64,000 bases of DNA from Roseateles_E cavernae (GTDB lineage: Bacteria; Pseudomonadota; Gammaproteobacteria; Burkholderiales; Burkholderiaceae_C): positions 1-64,000 of the forward strand of contig NZ_JBDPLH010000011.1 of NCBI RefSeq assembly GCF_040187885.1, written 5' to 3'. A program made the translations under genes and the position numbers. Below the pieces are notes generated by a model that was not told the origin of the DNA, made no database searches, and saw nothing but the letters and a program-made list of their open reading frames with translations. This document shows, in pieces, positions 33,337 through 42,320 of this stretch (its first letter is position 1; every line of letters starts with the position of its first letter).

Positions 33337-34614
33337 TCAGGCATAGAGGTCGAGCACGCCCCGGCTGGCCGTCGCGCGGATCGGCGTGCTGACGGGGGCG
33401 GCGCTGTCCTCGACGCTGGTGCGCACGGCGCTGCGGCCATCGGCCGGCTGCGCCCGCGCCTCGGGATCTCGGGCCTGCTGGAAGACGCCGCCGCCGCTCA
33501 AGGTCAGCCCGCTCTCGCGCAAGGCGGCCGCCAGCTCGGGCAGGCTGTTTTCCAGCACCGCACGGGTGTCGGCCTGGTCGCTGTGGAAGGAGATCTGTGC
33601 CTGCTGACCCTCGACGACGATCTGCACCGAGACCGGGCCCATCTCGGCCGGGTTCAGATGCAGCTGGGCCTGCTGGACGCCGTCGGCCGCCAGCAGACTC
33701 AGTCGCGCCGCCATCTCGGGTCCGAAGGCCGGGCTGTGCAAGGGCTGGGCCAGCTCCAGCCTGGCGGCCGGCGCGCTCGCGGCTGCGGGGCTGTTGGCGT
33801 CGATGCCGCCCTTGGCCAGCTGGGCCTGGGCCGCGTTTATCACGGCCTCGAAGGAGGGCGCGGCGCTGCCGGCGCTCGCCGGCGCGGCCGGCTTGGCGAC
33901 GCTGGCCGGCATGCCATCGAGCGCGATGCCGGCGGCGCTGTCGCGCGCGCCGGTTGCTGCGCTGGCAGTTCCGCCGGTTGCGGCACCGGCTGCTGCATGG
34001 CCGCCGCCGATGTCGGCGAGCTGTGACTTGCCGCTCTTGGCCGTGGCGCTGCGGGCGTCGGTCTTGCCGTCCTCGCTCGCGCTGATCTTGATGGCCTTGA
34101 TGTCGATGGGCAGCGCCGTCAGCATGGCAGCCACGGCCGGCTCGGCCGGCTGTGCGGTCTTCTGCTCGGTCTCGCTTGCAGCCTCGGCAGGGGCCGAGGC
34201 CGGCTTGTCGATCGCGTCCTTGCCCTCGGCGGCTGTCTTGGCGTCCTTGACGGTGGCCGTCTCGGGCTGGGCCACGCGCTCGGCGTTGCGGCCGGCTGCA
34301 GCCTCGCCGCGCGCCTGGGCGCTGCGGGCCTGGCTGTTGGCGCGGTCCAGCTTGGCCTGCACCTGAGCCTGGGTCGGACCGGCGTCCGTCTTGGGCGGCG
34401 GCACCGGCCGGCTGGGCGCCTGCTGGGCGGGGGGCGGCTGCTCGACCGGTGGGCTCATCGCCGCGGGCTTGGCGCCGCTGCCGCGCAGCAGTTCCGAGAA
34501 GCTGGCCGCGACATCGTTGGCCGAGGCCGAGAGCAGGGGGCTGTTGCCGGACACGACGGGCGGCTTGCCGCTGCCGCCCAGGAACGGCGTGCTGGTGGAG
34601 AGAAGACTGTTCAT
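33337..34614 (-). CDS. fliK: flagellar hook-length control protein FliK
   Basis: 425 aa from the ATG at 34614 (GGGAG six bases upstream). The first ~300 residues are low-complexity, rich in Ala, Pro, Lys and Thr, as expected for the secreted ruler. The C-terminal Flg_hook domain is clear: LHLNPAEMGPVSVQIVVEGQQAQISFHSD and DTRAVLENSLPELAAALRESG. It measures the hook and switches export specificity at FlhB. Confidence 0.93.
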   Translation of the reverse strand: MNSLLSTSTPFLGGSGKPPVVSGNSPLLSASANDVAASFSELLRGSGAKPAAMSPPVEQPPPAQQAPSRPVPPPKTDAGPTQAQVQAKLDRANSQARSAQARGEAAAGRNAERVAQPETATVKDAKTAAEGKDAIDKPASAPAEAASETEQKTAQPAEPAVAAMLTALPIDIKAIKISASEDGKTDARSATAKSGKSQLADIGGGHAAAGAATGGTASAATGARDSAAGIALDGMPASVAKPAAPASAGSAAPSFEAVINAAQAQLAKGGIDANSPAAASAPAARLELAQPLHSPAFGPEMAARLSLLAADGVQQAQLHLNPAEMGPVSVQIVVEGQQAQISFHSDQADTRAVLENSLPELAAALRESGLTLSGGGVFQQARDPEARAQPADGRSAVRTSVEDSAAPVSTPIRATASRGVLDLYA

Positions 34615-34631
34615 CACGGGCTCCCGGTCGC

Positions 34632-35093
34632 TCAGGCGCTCAGGCGCATCATCGGATTGAAGGCGGCCAGCGCCGCACGGGCGGCCTGTTCATCGGTGGC
34701 CTTCTGGTCCTGGCGGTTCAGCAGGCGGGCGCGTTCCGCGCTGCGCCGCTCCAGCAGCTTGCGCACCGAGGCCACGCGCATCTCCAGCTCGCGCAGGGTC
34801 TCGCGGGCGCGCTCGACGCGCTGCTCGGCATAGCGGCTGACCGAGCCTTGCTGGTCGATCGCCTGGTCCAGGCGCAGACCGAAGTTCTGGTAGCAGCCGA
34901 CGATGTCGATGGTGGTCTTGCGCGCGAAGGTCTGGGTCCAGCGCTGCTGGTATTCGCTGCGGTACTGGCCCAGCTGGTCGGCCTGGCTGCGCGCGGCCTC
35001 GGCCTGGCGCATCAGCGCCTGCAGCTGCGACAAGGCGTCGTCGCGCTCGGCTTCGGCGCGCTCCAGCAGGATGGTGAGGGCTTGGGTGCTCAT
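34632..35093 (-). CDS. fliJ: flagellar export protein FliJ
   Basis: 153 aa, nearly all alpha-helical coiled coil (long runs with R/E/Q/A heptads, e.g. ALMRQAEAARSQADQLGQYRSEY), fitting the FliJ central stalk of the FliI ATPase. It lies between fliI and fliK as usual. Sequence of FliJ is poorly conserved, so position and length carry most of the call. Confidence 0.9.
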   Translation of the reverse strand: MSTQALTILLERAEAERDDALSQLQALMRQAEAARSQADQLGQYRSEYQQRWTQTFARKTTIDIVGCYQNFGLRLDQAIDQQGSVSRYAEQRVERARETLRELEMRVASVRKLLERRSAERARLLNRQDQKATDEQAARAALAAFNPMMRLSA

Positions 35094-35127
35094 GAATAGC
35101 TCTCCGTATAACGCTTATCGGCCGGTT

Positions 35128-36564
35128 TCAGCCTTGGTTAACCACTGCTTCAAGCTGGCCCACGCTGGCTTGCAGCTGGGCGGGGCTGTGCATGTCTTGC
35201 TGCAGCAGGCGGTTCATATCGGTGTGCAGGCGCACGGCCAGATCGAGCTCATGGTCGTGGCCGGGGGCATAGGCACCCAGCTGTATCAGATCGCGCGCCT
35301 TGTTGTACTTGGCCAGCAGCTGGCGGAAACGCCGCGCGGCCTCCAGATGGGGTTTCTCGGCGACATTGCTCATCACCCTCGAGATCGAACGCTCGATGTC
35401 GATCGCCGGGTAGTGGCCGGCCTCGGCCAGCTCGCGGCTCAGCACGATGTGGCCGTCCAGGATGCCGCGTGCCGCGTCGGCAATCGGATCCTGCTGGTCG
35501 TCGCCCTCGGACAACACCGTGTAGAAGGCGGTGATCGAACCCTCGCCGGGCTGGCCGTTGCCGCTGCGCTCGACCAGCTGCGGCAGCTTGGCAAAGCAGG
35601 ACGGCGGATAGCCCTTGGTGGCCGGCGGCTCGCCGATGGCCAGCGCGATCTCGCGCTGCGCCATCGCATAGCGGGTCAGCGAGTCCATCAGCAGCAGCAC
35701 ATGCTGGCCTTGGTCGCGGAAATGCTCGGCGATGGCCGTGGCATAGGTCGCGCCCTGCATGCGCACCAGCGGCGGCGCGTCGGCCGGCGCGGCGACGACG
35801 ACCGAGCGCTTGATGCCGTCCTCGCCGAGGATATCCTCGATGAATTCCTTGACCTCGCGGCCGCGCTCGCCGATCAGGCCGACCACGATCACATCGGCCT
35901 GGGTGTAGCGCGCCATCATGCCCAGCAAGACTGATTTGCCGACGCCGGTGCCGGCGAACAGGCCCAGGCGCTGGCCGCGGCCCACCGTCAGCATCGCGTT
36001 GATCGAGCGCACGCCGGTGTCCAGCGGGGTGCGCACCGGGTCGCGGTCCATCGCATTGATGGGGCGGCGAATCATCGGCCGGTCCTGCACCCGCTCCAGC
36101 GGGCCCTTGCGGTCCAGCGGGTGGCCGTGCGAGTCGACCACGCGGCCCAAGAGGCCTTCGCCCATCGGCAGGTGCAGGCCGCGGTCTTCGTCGCGGCGCC
36201 AGGGGTGTTGCGGCTTGCCCAGCTGGGGCGCGCTGGGCGGCGACAGGCGCGGCAGCACCATCGCGCCGCTGGAGAGGCCCTGCACCTCGTCGGTGGGCAT
36301 CAGATAGGCGCGGTCGCCCGAGAAGCCCACCACCTCGGCCTTGACCGGCGGGCTGCCGCGGCGCGAGTTGGCCGAACGGGGCAGGTGGATCTCGCAGACC
36401 GAGCCCACCGGCACACGCACGCCGGTGGCTTCCAGCACCATGCCGGCCACGCGCACCAGCTTGCCCTGCGGCTCCAGCGCCACCGGGGTGGCGGCAAAGG
36501 ACTGCAGATCCTCCAGATAGCGGGTCCAGCGCTCGCGACGGCTTTCCTGCAGGTCCTGGCTCAT
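35128..36564 (-). CDS. fliI: flagellum-specific ATP synthase FliI
   Basis: 478 aa from the ATG at 36564, which overlaps the fliH stop as ATGA. Walker A AGTGVGKS at about 204-211; LLLMDSLTRYAMAQREIALAIGEPPATKGYPPS is the conserved catalytic block; the DGHIVLSRELAEAGHYPAID segment is also typical. Hexameric export ATPase that unloads substrates from chaperones, held by FliH and FliJ. Confidence 0.97.
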   Translation of the reverse strand: MSQDLQESRRERWTRYLEDLQSFAATPVALEPQGKLVRVAGMVLEATGVRVPVGSVCEIHLPRSANSRRGSPPVKAEVVGFSGDRAYLMPTDEVQGLSSGAMVLPRLSPPSAPQLGKPQHPWRRDEDRGLHLPMGEGLLGRVVDSHGHPLDRKGPLERVQDRPMIRRPINAMDRDPVRTPLDTGVRSINAMLTVGRGQRLGLFAGTGVGKSVLLGMMARYTQADVIVVGLIGERGREVKEFIEDILGEDGIKRSVVVAAPADAPPLVRMQGATYATAIAEHFRDQGQHVLLLMDSLTRYAMAQREIALAIGEPPATKGYPPSCFAKLPQLVERSGNGQPGEGSITAFYTVLSEGDDQQDPIADAARGILDGHIVLSRELAEAGHYPAIDIERSISRVMSNVAEKPHLEAARRFRQLLAKYNKARDLIQLGAYAPGHDHELDLAVRLHTDMNRLLQQDMHSPAQLQASVGQLEAVVNQG

Positions 36565-37349
36565 TCCTGGGCCTCCGCTTCGGCGTCCGTCTGGCGGCGG
36601 TCTTCCCACAGCGTGCTCTGGCCCATCGCGCCGGTCACCTGCAGCCAGCGCGCGGCCAGGGTTGCGTCGACGCTGCCGATGTCGGACTCGACCTTGCAGC
36701 CGCCGCGCGGCACCTCGGGGTCGGGCAGCACCTGGGCCTCGCGGGCCTTCATTTCCTCGCCGGCGCCGTCCAGCACCAGCGGCAGATCGTCCGGATTGAC
36801 GCGCACACGCACATGGCGGGCCGACATCTGCAAGGCCTCGACCGCGTCATGCGCGACCTGGGCGATGTGTTCGGGGCGCTGCTGGATCTCGCTGCGCAAG
36901 ACCTGGCGCGCCAGCTCGACGGCCATCGCGGCCAGCGCCTCGGCCATCTGGTCTTCGAGCGCGCGGAATTCGGCGTCGAAGCTCTTCACCAGCGTGCCCA
37001 GCTGGGCGCTCATCTGCTGGGCGAAGCTCTTCTTGAAGGCATCCAGCGCGGCCATGCCGTCGCGGTAGCCGTCCTGGTAGCCGGACTGGCGCGCGGCATG
37101 CAGCAGGTCTTCGATCTGTGGCTCGGGCGCCGGCGGCGGCGCGGGCGCGGCGGCCGGGGCGGGCGGTGGCGCCGGCGCATAGATAGGCGGGCGCCGGGCT
37201 TCCGGGCCGCCTTGCAGCGCGTCGGGGTTCCAGGCGGCGAAGCCGGACAGCTCCTCGCGCGGGATGAAGCGGCTGTAGCTGCTGCGGCGCTCCTCGCCGT
37301 CGCGGCGTTCGGGCGGCGGCACCTGGCGGGGTGGTTGTCTGATGGCCAT
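36561..37349 (-). CDS. fliH: flagellar assembly protein FliH
   Basis: 262 aa. The N-terminal region includes SRFIPREELSGFAAWNPDAL, then a Pro/Ala-rich stretch (about 58-80), a GYxDGYRDG glycine-repeat helix (YQDGYRDGMAAL), and a C-terminal domain with LARQVLRSEIQQRPEHIAQVAHDAV and VRVNPDD. It is the stator of FliI. The stop overlaps the fliI start by four bases. Confidence 0.94.
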   Translation of the reverse strand: MAIRQPPRQVPPPERRDGEERRSSYSRFIPREELSGFAAWNPDALQGGPEARRPPIYAPAPPPAPAAAPAPPPAPEPQIEDLLHAARQSGYQDGYRDGMAALDAFKKSFAQQMSAQLGTLVKSFDAEFRALEDQMAEALAAMAVELARQVLRSEIQQRPEHIAQVAHDAVEALQMSARHVRVRVNPDDLPLVLDGAGEEMKAREAQVLPDPEVPRGGCKVESDIGSVDATLAARWLQVTGAMGQSTLWEDRRQTDAEAEAQE

Positions 37350-37361
37350 TGCGGGTCAGCC

Positions 37362-38357
37362 TCAGAGGAACTGGTCGTCGCCGCCGCCAGCCAGCATGAT
37401 CTGACCCTCGTCGACCAGGCGGCGCACGATCTTGAGCATTTCCTTCTGCTCGCTCTCGACCTCGGAGAGCCGCACCGGGCCGCGCGATTCGAGATCCTCG
37501 CGCAGGGTCTCGGCCGCGCGGGTGGACATATTGCGGAAGATCTTCTCGCGCAGCTCGGGCGCCGCGCCCTTGAGCGCCACCACCAGGGATTCGCTCTGCA
37601 CTTCCTTGAGCACGGCCTGGATGCCCTTGTCGTCGATCTTGTCCAGATCTTCGAAGGTGAACATATTGTCCATGATCTTCTGGGCCAGATCGGCATCGGC
37701 TTCGCGGATGTAGTCCAGCACCGAGGCCTCGACCGAGGAGCCCAGCATATTGATGATCTCGGCCGCGGTCTTGACGCCGCCCAGCGAGCTTTTCTTCATG
37801 CGCTCGCCGCCGGCCAGCACCTGGCTCATCACCTCGTTGAGGTCCTTCAAGGCCATAGGCTGGATGCCGTCCAGGGTCGCGATGCGCACCAGCACCTCGT
37901 TGCGCTGGCGCTCGGTGAAGACGCGCAGCACCGAGCTGGTCTGGTCGAAATCCAGATGCGCCAGGATGGCGGCAATGATCTGCGGATGCTCGTTACGCAG
38001 CAGCTCGGCCACCGAGGCGGCGTCCATCCACTTCAAACTCTCGATGCTGGAGACATCGCCGCCTTGCAGGATGCGGTCCAGCAGCAGATTGGCCTTGTCG
38101 TCGCCGAGGGCCTTGCGCAGCACATTGCGCACATATTCATCGGTGTCATTGACCAGGGTGCTCTGGGTCTCGGCGACCGCGTCGAAACGCTGCAGCACTT
38201 CCTCGACACGGCTGCGCGGGATCACCTTGAGCTTGGCGATGGTCTCGCCGAGCTTCTGCACTTCCTTGGGTTGCAGATGCTTGAAGACCTCGGAGGCTTC
38301 TTCCTCACCGAGGGACATCAGCAGGATGGCTGCGTCTTCTACGCCTTGATCGTCCAT
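37362..38357 (-). CDS. fliG: flagellar motor switch protein FliG
   Basis: 331 aa. N-terminal FliF-binding domain (AAILLMSLGEEEASEVFKHL), middle domain with the EHPQ-type motif (NEHPQIIAAILAHLD), and C-terminal torque helix region (MFTFEDLDKIDDKGIQAVLKEV...) with charged residues for stator contact. Between fliF and fliH with short gaps. Confidence 0.97.
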   Translation of the reverse strand: MDDQGVEDAAILLMSLGEEEASEVFKHLQPKEVQKLGETIAKLKVIPRSRVEEVLQRFDAVAETQSTLVNDTDEYVRNVLRKALGDDKANLLLDRILQGGDVSSIESLKWMDAASVAELLRNEHPQIIAAILAHLDFDQTSSVLRVFTERQRNEVLVRIATLDGIQPMALKDLNEVMSQVLAGGERMKKSSLGGVKTAAEIINMLGSSVEASVLDYIREADADLAQKIMDNMFTFEDLDKIDDKGIQAVLKEVQSESLVVALKGAAPELREKIFRNMSTRAAETLREDLESRGPVRLSEVESEQKEMLKIVRRLVDEGQIMLAGGGDDQFL

Positions 38358-38372
38358 GAGGGTTCTCGTTCG

Positions 38373-40073
38373 TCAAGTCGTGGCGAGTTCTTCGCCGTTG
38401 ATCCAGGAGCGCATGATGTTGGCCACCGCCACCGGGTTGTCGCGGGCGAGCTGGCGGGCCCGCTCCAGCTTGTCATTCGAGATCGGGGCTTCCAGGGCCG
38501 GCAGGCCGCCCATGCCGGGCAGTTCATGCTGGTCGTCGACCATCGCGTTGAGCTGGCCGGCCTCGTCGGTCTTGGTCTCGGCCGGCGCCGGGTTGGCGGC
38601 GCGGATCGCCGGGCGCACCAGGCCGAACACCGCGATCAGCGCCACCAGCACCAGGGCCAGCGGCACGGCGGCCGTGCGCAGCAGCTCCAGCAGCCAGGGC
38701 TGCTTCCACAGCGGCACGTCGACGATCTCGGGCTTGCTGTCCATGAAGGGCGCGCTGACCACCTTGATCGAATCGCCGCGCTCCTGGCTGAAGCCCATGG
38801 CCTCGCGCACCAGTTCGTTGAGCTTGGTCAGTTCCTCGGCCGAGACCGGCTGGCTGCTGGTCTTGCCCTTGGCGTCGGTGACCTGGCGGTGGTTGATCAC
38901 GACGGCGGCGTTCAGGCGCCGCACCGTGCCGGTGGCGTTGCGTGTCACGCGCACGGTCTTGTCGAGTTCGTAATTGGTGACGGCCTCGCGGCGCGTGCTC
39001 TGCTGGCCGTTGCCCGCTCCTTGAGCGGTCTGCAGCGGGGCGGCCTGGCCGTTGATCGGTGCGGTGGCCGGCACCGGCGGCTGGTTGGTGGCCGCGCCCG
39101 GCACGCCGGTGGGCAGGGCCGGTGTCGCGTTGATCGATTCCTGGGTCTGGTTGCTGCGCACCGAGGCCTGGGCATTGGCGCCCTGGTTGGGCTTGTATTC
39201 CTCGGCGGTCGATTCGACCTGCGAGAAATCGACATCGGCGGTGATGGTAGCGCGCAGGTTTTCGCGGCCCACCACCGGCTCCAGCAGCTCGTAGATGCGC
39301 TTGTTGTAGTTGGCCTCGATCTGCTGCTTGTATTGCAGCTGCTGGCTGTCCAGGCCGGAACCGTTGTCGCCGGCGTTGGACAGCAGGGCGCCGGTATGGT
39401 CCAGCACGCTGACGGCCTTGGGATTCAGCTCGGGCACCGAGGCCGAAACCAGATGGACGATGCCGGCCACCTGGGCGCGGTCCAGCGTGCGCCCGGCCCG
39501 CAGGGTCAGCATCACCGAGGCGCTGGGCTTTTGCTGCTCGCGGAAGAAGCCGTTCTGCTGCGGCATCGCCAGATGCACGCGGGCGTCGGCGACGTCATTG
39601 AGCGCGGTGATGGTGCGGGTCAGCTCGCCTTCCAGCGCGCGCTGGAAGTTCAGGCGTTCATTGAACTGGGTCTGGCCGATCGAGGTCTTGTCCATCAGCT
39701 CGAAGCCCACCGTGCTGCCCTTGGGCAGGCCGGCCGAGGCCAGCTTCATGCGCACGTCGTAGACCTGGTTGGCCGGCACCAGAATCGTGCCGCCGGGCTC
39801 GTGGCGGTAAGGCACGTTGAGGGTGGCGAGCTGGGCGATCACCGCACCGCCGTCCTTGTCCGACAGGCCGGTGAAGACCGGGCGATAGTCGCCCTGGCCG
39901 CTCCACAGGGTCATGGCCAGCACCACGCCGGCCAGCGCCGCCAGGCCCACGCCCAGGCTCAGCTTGCTGCGCATCGGCAGGGCCGCCATGCGGGCCGCAA
40001 AGCCAGCCGGCGCGGCCGGCTGCGCCGGATCGGCCAGGGCGGTGGGAGCGGGTGTGGCGAGGGCGTTGTCCAT
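38373..40073 (-). CDS. fliF: flagellar MS-ring protein FliF
   Basis: 566 aa from the ATG at 40073 (MDNALATPAP); an open extension 25 residues upstream shows no family similarity. TM1 near 40-60 (LGVGLAALAGVVLAMTLW), YscJ-like ring domains (YRPVFTGLSDKDGGAVIAQL; ARVHLAMPQQ), a variable Asn/Gln/Thr-rich loop near 300-360, TM2 near 450 (TAAVPLALVLVALIAVFGLV) and a C-terminal FliG-binding tail (NVARSWINGEE-like end). First gene of the thirteen-gene fliF-fliR operon, divergent from fliE. Confidence 0.96.
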   Translation of the reverse strand: MDNALATPAPTALADPAQPAAPAGFAARMAALPMRSKLSLGVGLAALAGVVLAMTLWSGQGDYRPVFTGLSDKDGGAVIAQLATLNVPYRHEPGGTILVPANQVYDVRMKLASAGLPKGSTVGFELMDKTSIGQTQFNERLNFQRALEGELTRTITALNDVADARVHLAMPQQNGFFREQQKPSASVMLTLRAGRTLDRAQVAGIVHLVSASVPELNPKAVSVLDHTGALLSNAGDNGSGLDSQQLQYKQQIEANYNKRIYELLEPVVGRENLRATITADVDFSQVESTAEEYKPNQGANAQASVRSNQTQESINATPALPTGVPGAATNQPPVPATAPINGQAAPLQTAQGAGNGQQSTRREAVTNYELDKTVRVTRNATGTVRRLNAAVVINHRQVTDAKGKTSSQPVSAEELTKLNELVREAMGFSQERGDSIKVVSAPFMDSKPEIVDVPLWKQPWLLELLRTAAVPLALVLVALIAVFGLVRPAIRAANPAPAETKTDEAGQLNAMVDDQHELPGMGGLPALEAPISNDKLERARQLARDNPVAVANIMRSWINGEELATT

Positions 40074-40166
40074 GGGGCGGCGGGTTCTCTGTGCGCTGTG
40101 TTTGTGCAGTTCTTCACGGACCACCGACAGATGACCCGTTGCCTGCAATTATTCGGATTTGGGCCC

Positions 40167-40193
40167 TCAAGAAAGCCGCGAACAGGCCGATGA
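40167..40193 (+). promoter_or_regulatory. candidate FliA promoter for fliE
   Basis: TCAAGAAA, 11 bases, GCCGATGA, one mismatch from the GCCGATAA -10. The site ends 54 bases before the fliE ATG. fliE is usually a class 2 gene, so this could be a second, late promoter in the 174-bp fliF/fliE divergent region. Confidence 0.5.
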
Positions 40194-40247
40194 ACCGAGC
40201 GCAGTTCCCTCCTTAGGATGGCGCGAGCATGCGTAGCATTCGCTGCC

Positions 40248-40571
40248 ATGGACCTCAAGCTCAAGCCCTTTGATTTCGCCCAGGCCGCCGCCCGCGCCGG
40301 CATGGCTGTCAATGGTCAGCCGCTGGCCAAGCCCAAGGCGGTCGGTGGTGCCAGCTTCGGCGATGCGATGGCCCAGGCGATGAAGGGCGTCAGCCAGCAG
40401 CAGACCGAGGCGACGCGGCTGCAGCGCGAGGTCCAGCTGGACAACCCTAATGTCAGCCTGGAAGAGACCATGGTGGCGATGCAGAAGGCCCAGATCGGCT
40501 TTCAGGCCACCTTGCAGGTGCGCAACCGCCTGGTCTCGGCCTATTCCGAAGTGATGAATATGCAGGTGTAG
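40248..40571 (+). CDS. fliE: flagellar hook-basal body protein FliE
   Basis: 107 aa from the ATG at 40248. The C-terminal half carries the FliE block NPNVSLEETMVAMQKAQIGFQATLQVRNRLVSAYSEVMNMQV. FliE joins the MS ring to the proximal rod and is the first exported substrate. Divergent from fliF, as in many bacteria. No clear ribosome site is visible before the chosen ATG. Confidence 0.95.
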   Translation: MDLKLKPFDFAQAAARAGMAVNGQPLAKPKAVGGASFGDAMAQAMKGVSQQQTEATRLQREVQLDNPNVSLEETMVAMQKAQIGFQATLQVRNRLVSAYSEVMNMQV

Positions 40572-40589
40572 CCGGCCGCCTTGGCCGGC
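40571..40589. terminator. possible bidirectional terminator between fliE and ycgR
   Basis: Perfect 7-bp inverted repeat GCCGGCC / GGCCGGC with a 5-base loop, beginning at the last base of the fliE stop and ending 7 bases before the ycgR stop. There is no strong T-run on either strand. Confidence 0.4.
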
Positions 40590-40596
40590 GCGGCCG

Positions 40597-41334
40597 TCAG
40601 GGCTTTTTCAGCAGCCGCTGGCGTTTCTGGGTCTGGTCGATGTAGAGCTGCAGCGCGCGCTCGGCGCCGCTGGGCAGGGTGCCAAAGGCACAGCCCAGGC
40701 GCAGACCATGGCTGATGCCCTGAGCGTCGGGGCTGCAGGGGCCGACATGCTGCAGGCGCAGCGCGGTCTCGAAATGCACATCGCCATCGAGTTCGACGCG
40801 GGCTGCGTTCAGGCTGAGCCCGGCCTGCAGCGGCGGCACATCGGCCGGCAGCAGCAGGGCCAGGCCGCTGACGCTCAGATCCAGCACGCGCAGGCGCAGC
40901 GCCATATCGGGCTGGTTCGGATGCTGCACCAGCACCCGTGGATAGCTGTGGCCCAGCGGCTCGACGCGAAAGGCCTGGCGGCGCTGGAAGCGGTAGAGCT
41001 CGGCCGGCCAGGGGGCGCGCAAAGTGCTCAGCGCGGCGCCTTGCACCAGCACCAGGGCATCGAGCTCGAACTCGAGCCGGATATGGTCCAGATAGGCCAC
41101 CGCGACCAGCTCGGCGCTGTCGAGCAGGGCCTGCAGCTGCTGCAGCGAGTCGGGCATGACCTCGAAGCCCAGGCTGTGGTGCTCGGCATCGACGCTGCAC
41201 AGCTGGGTCAGCAGGCTGGCGCCGGCCGGGGTGCTCAGCTGCAGGCGCACCTGGCGGTCCAGCAAACGGCGCAGCCAGGCCTCGATCTCGGGCCTGGCTG
41301 CGATGCGAAACTCGTCGAGCTGTCGGGTCGTCAT
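40597..41334 (-). CDS. ycgR: YcgR-type flagellar brake protein with PilZ domain
   Basis: 245 aa. N-terminal YcgR_2-like beta domain (about 10-110) and C-terminal PilZ with both c-di-GMP contacts intact: RxxxR at 119-123 (RQAFR) and DxSxxG at 152-157 (DLSVSG). When loaded with c-di-GMP, YcgR acts on the motor to slow swimming. It follows fliT by 39 bp within the fliS-fliT-ycgR group, so it should share their late promoter. Confidence 0.93.
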   Translation of the reverse strand: MTTRQLDEFRIAARPEIEAWLRRLLDRQVRLQLSTPAGASLLTQLCSVDAEHHSLGFEVMPDSLQQLQALLDSAELVAVAYLDHIRLEFELDALVLVQGAALSTLRAPWPAELYRFQRRQAFRVEPLGHSYPRVLVQHPNQPDMALRLRVLDLSVSGLALLLPADVPPLQAGLSLNAARVELDGDVHFETALRLQHVGPCSPDAQGISHGLRLGCAFGTLPSGAERALQLYIDQTQKRQRLLKKP

Positions 41335-41373
41335 GCGAAGCAGGGGTCGAGGCCCGCAGGCCCCGGGCCTTGT

Positions 41374-41673
41374 TCAGTGCACCATCTTGCTCTTGCCGCT
41401 GAGCACCAGGTCCAGGTCTTCCAGCCAGGGCTCGGCCAGGTGCCGGATCTCGGCGTCGTTGAGCAGGATGCGCTGCATGATGCGGGTCTTCAGCTGGTTC
41501 TCCTCGGGCGGCAGCTGGTCCTGCGAGGCGGCACGCTTGAGTTGCGAGATCAGCAGCACGCAAGCGCCTTCGAGCTTGACGACCTGGTCCCAATTGCCCG
41601 AGCGGGCAGCCGACAGCATGTCGGCACTGGCTTGCTCAATGGCTTCGTAATAGCTCAGCAGGTGGGTGTTCAT
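41374..41673 (-). CDS. fliT: flagellar chaperone FliT
   Basis: 99 aa from the ATG at 41673 (MNTHLLSYYEAIEQASADM). Short helical protein with the FliT layout; in enterobacteria it chaperones FliD and inhibits FlhDC. The call rests on size, helical content and position after fliS, as FliT sequences diverge strongly. Confidence 0.85.
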   Translation of the reverse strand: MNTHLLSYYEAIEQASADMLSAARSGNWDQVVKLEGACVLLISQLKRAASQDQLPPEENQLKTRIMQRILLNDAEIRHLAEPWLEDLDLVLSGKSKMVH

Positions 41674-41717
41674 GGTGATACCTATCATTCGCGGCGTTGC
41701 TGTGAGGTGGCGGCGGC

Positions 41718-42152
41718 TCAGCGGCTGTCGGCCTGGGGGGCGATGGCCAGCCATGCTTCGCGCAGGGGTTCGATGACTTTTCGGCAGTCCTCCAGCGCAT
41801 CGACATCGGAGTGCAGATTGGCTTCGGTCAGGCGGTGGATCACATAGCCGTACAGATCGGACAGGTCCGCCGCCAGATTGCCGCCCTGGTTCAGGTCCAG
41901 CGCGCTCTTCAGGCCCTCGTCGACGATGCGCACCGCCCGACCGATGGCACGGCACTTCAGCTCGACATTGCCCGAGGCGATCGCGCCGCGGGCCTGGGCC
42001 ATGGCCTCCATCAACCCGTCAAACAGCATCACCACCAGGCGGTGCGGCGAAGCGGCTTCCAGGCCCGTCTGCACGCCGGTCTGGCGGTAGAAGTTGCTCG
42101 CCATGGTGTTGTGCGTGCGGGCCGGTTCGAAGAAGGTGGCGATGGCGTTCAT
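41718..42152 (-). CDS. fliS: flagellin chaperone FliS
   Basis: 144 aa. The FliS core is clear: YRQTGVQTGLEAASPHRLVVMLFDGLMEAMAQARGAI and IVDEGLKSALDLNQGGNLAADLSDLYGYVIHRL. It binds the flagellin C-terminus and prevents premature polymerisation. Separated from fliD by 168 bp containing its own FliA-type promoter. Confidence 0.96.
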   Translation of the reverse strand: MNAIATFFEPARTHNTMASNFYRQTGVQTGLEAASPHRLVVMLFDGLMEAMAQARGAIASGNVELKCRAIGRAVRIVDEGLKSALDLNQGGNLAADLSDLYGYVIHRLTEANLHSDVDALEDCRKVIEPLREAWLAIAPQADSR

Positions 42153-42190
42153 GATGTGATGAGGGCCGGTTGGATGCTGCTATGTAGTCC

Positions 42191-42218
42191 TTATCGGCCA
42201 TCCCCGGTGCCGACTTGA
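42191..42218 (-). promoter_or_regulatory. FliA promoter for fliS-fliT-ycgR
   Basis: Minus strand TCAAGTCG, 12 bases, GCCGATAA. The -10 is perfect and the -35 has the TCAAG variant also seen before motA, cheY2 and fliE; the spacer is one base longer than usual. It ends about 38 bases before the fliS ATG. Confidence 0.65.
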
Positions 42219-42320
42219 GCCTCAGGATGTGACAGATTCGCCTTGTTACACCGGGATTGCAGGGCCCAGAACGACGCATGCCCGCGGGCGGCGGGCATGG
42301 GCGGGCGAAGCAGGGGGCTC

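Noticed and set aside
35115..35141. GCCGATAA on the minus strand between fliI and fliJ
   Set aside because: The -10 is perfect, but the -35 position reads TTAACCAA (3 of 8 matches), and fliJ lies inside a compact class 2 operon.
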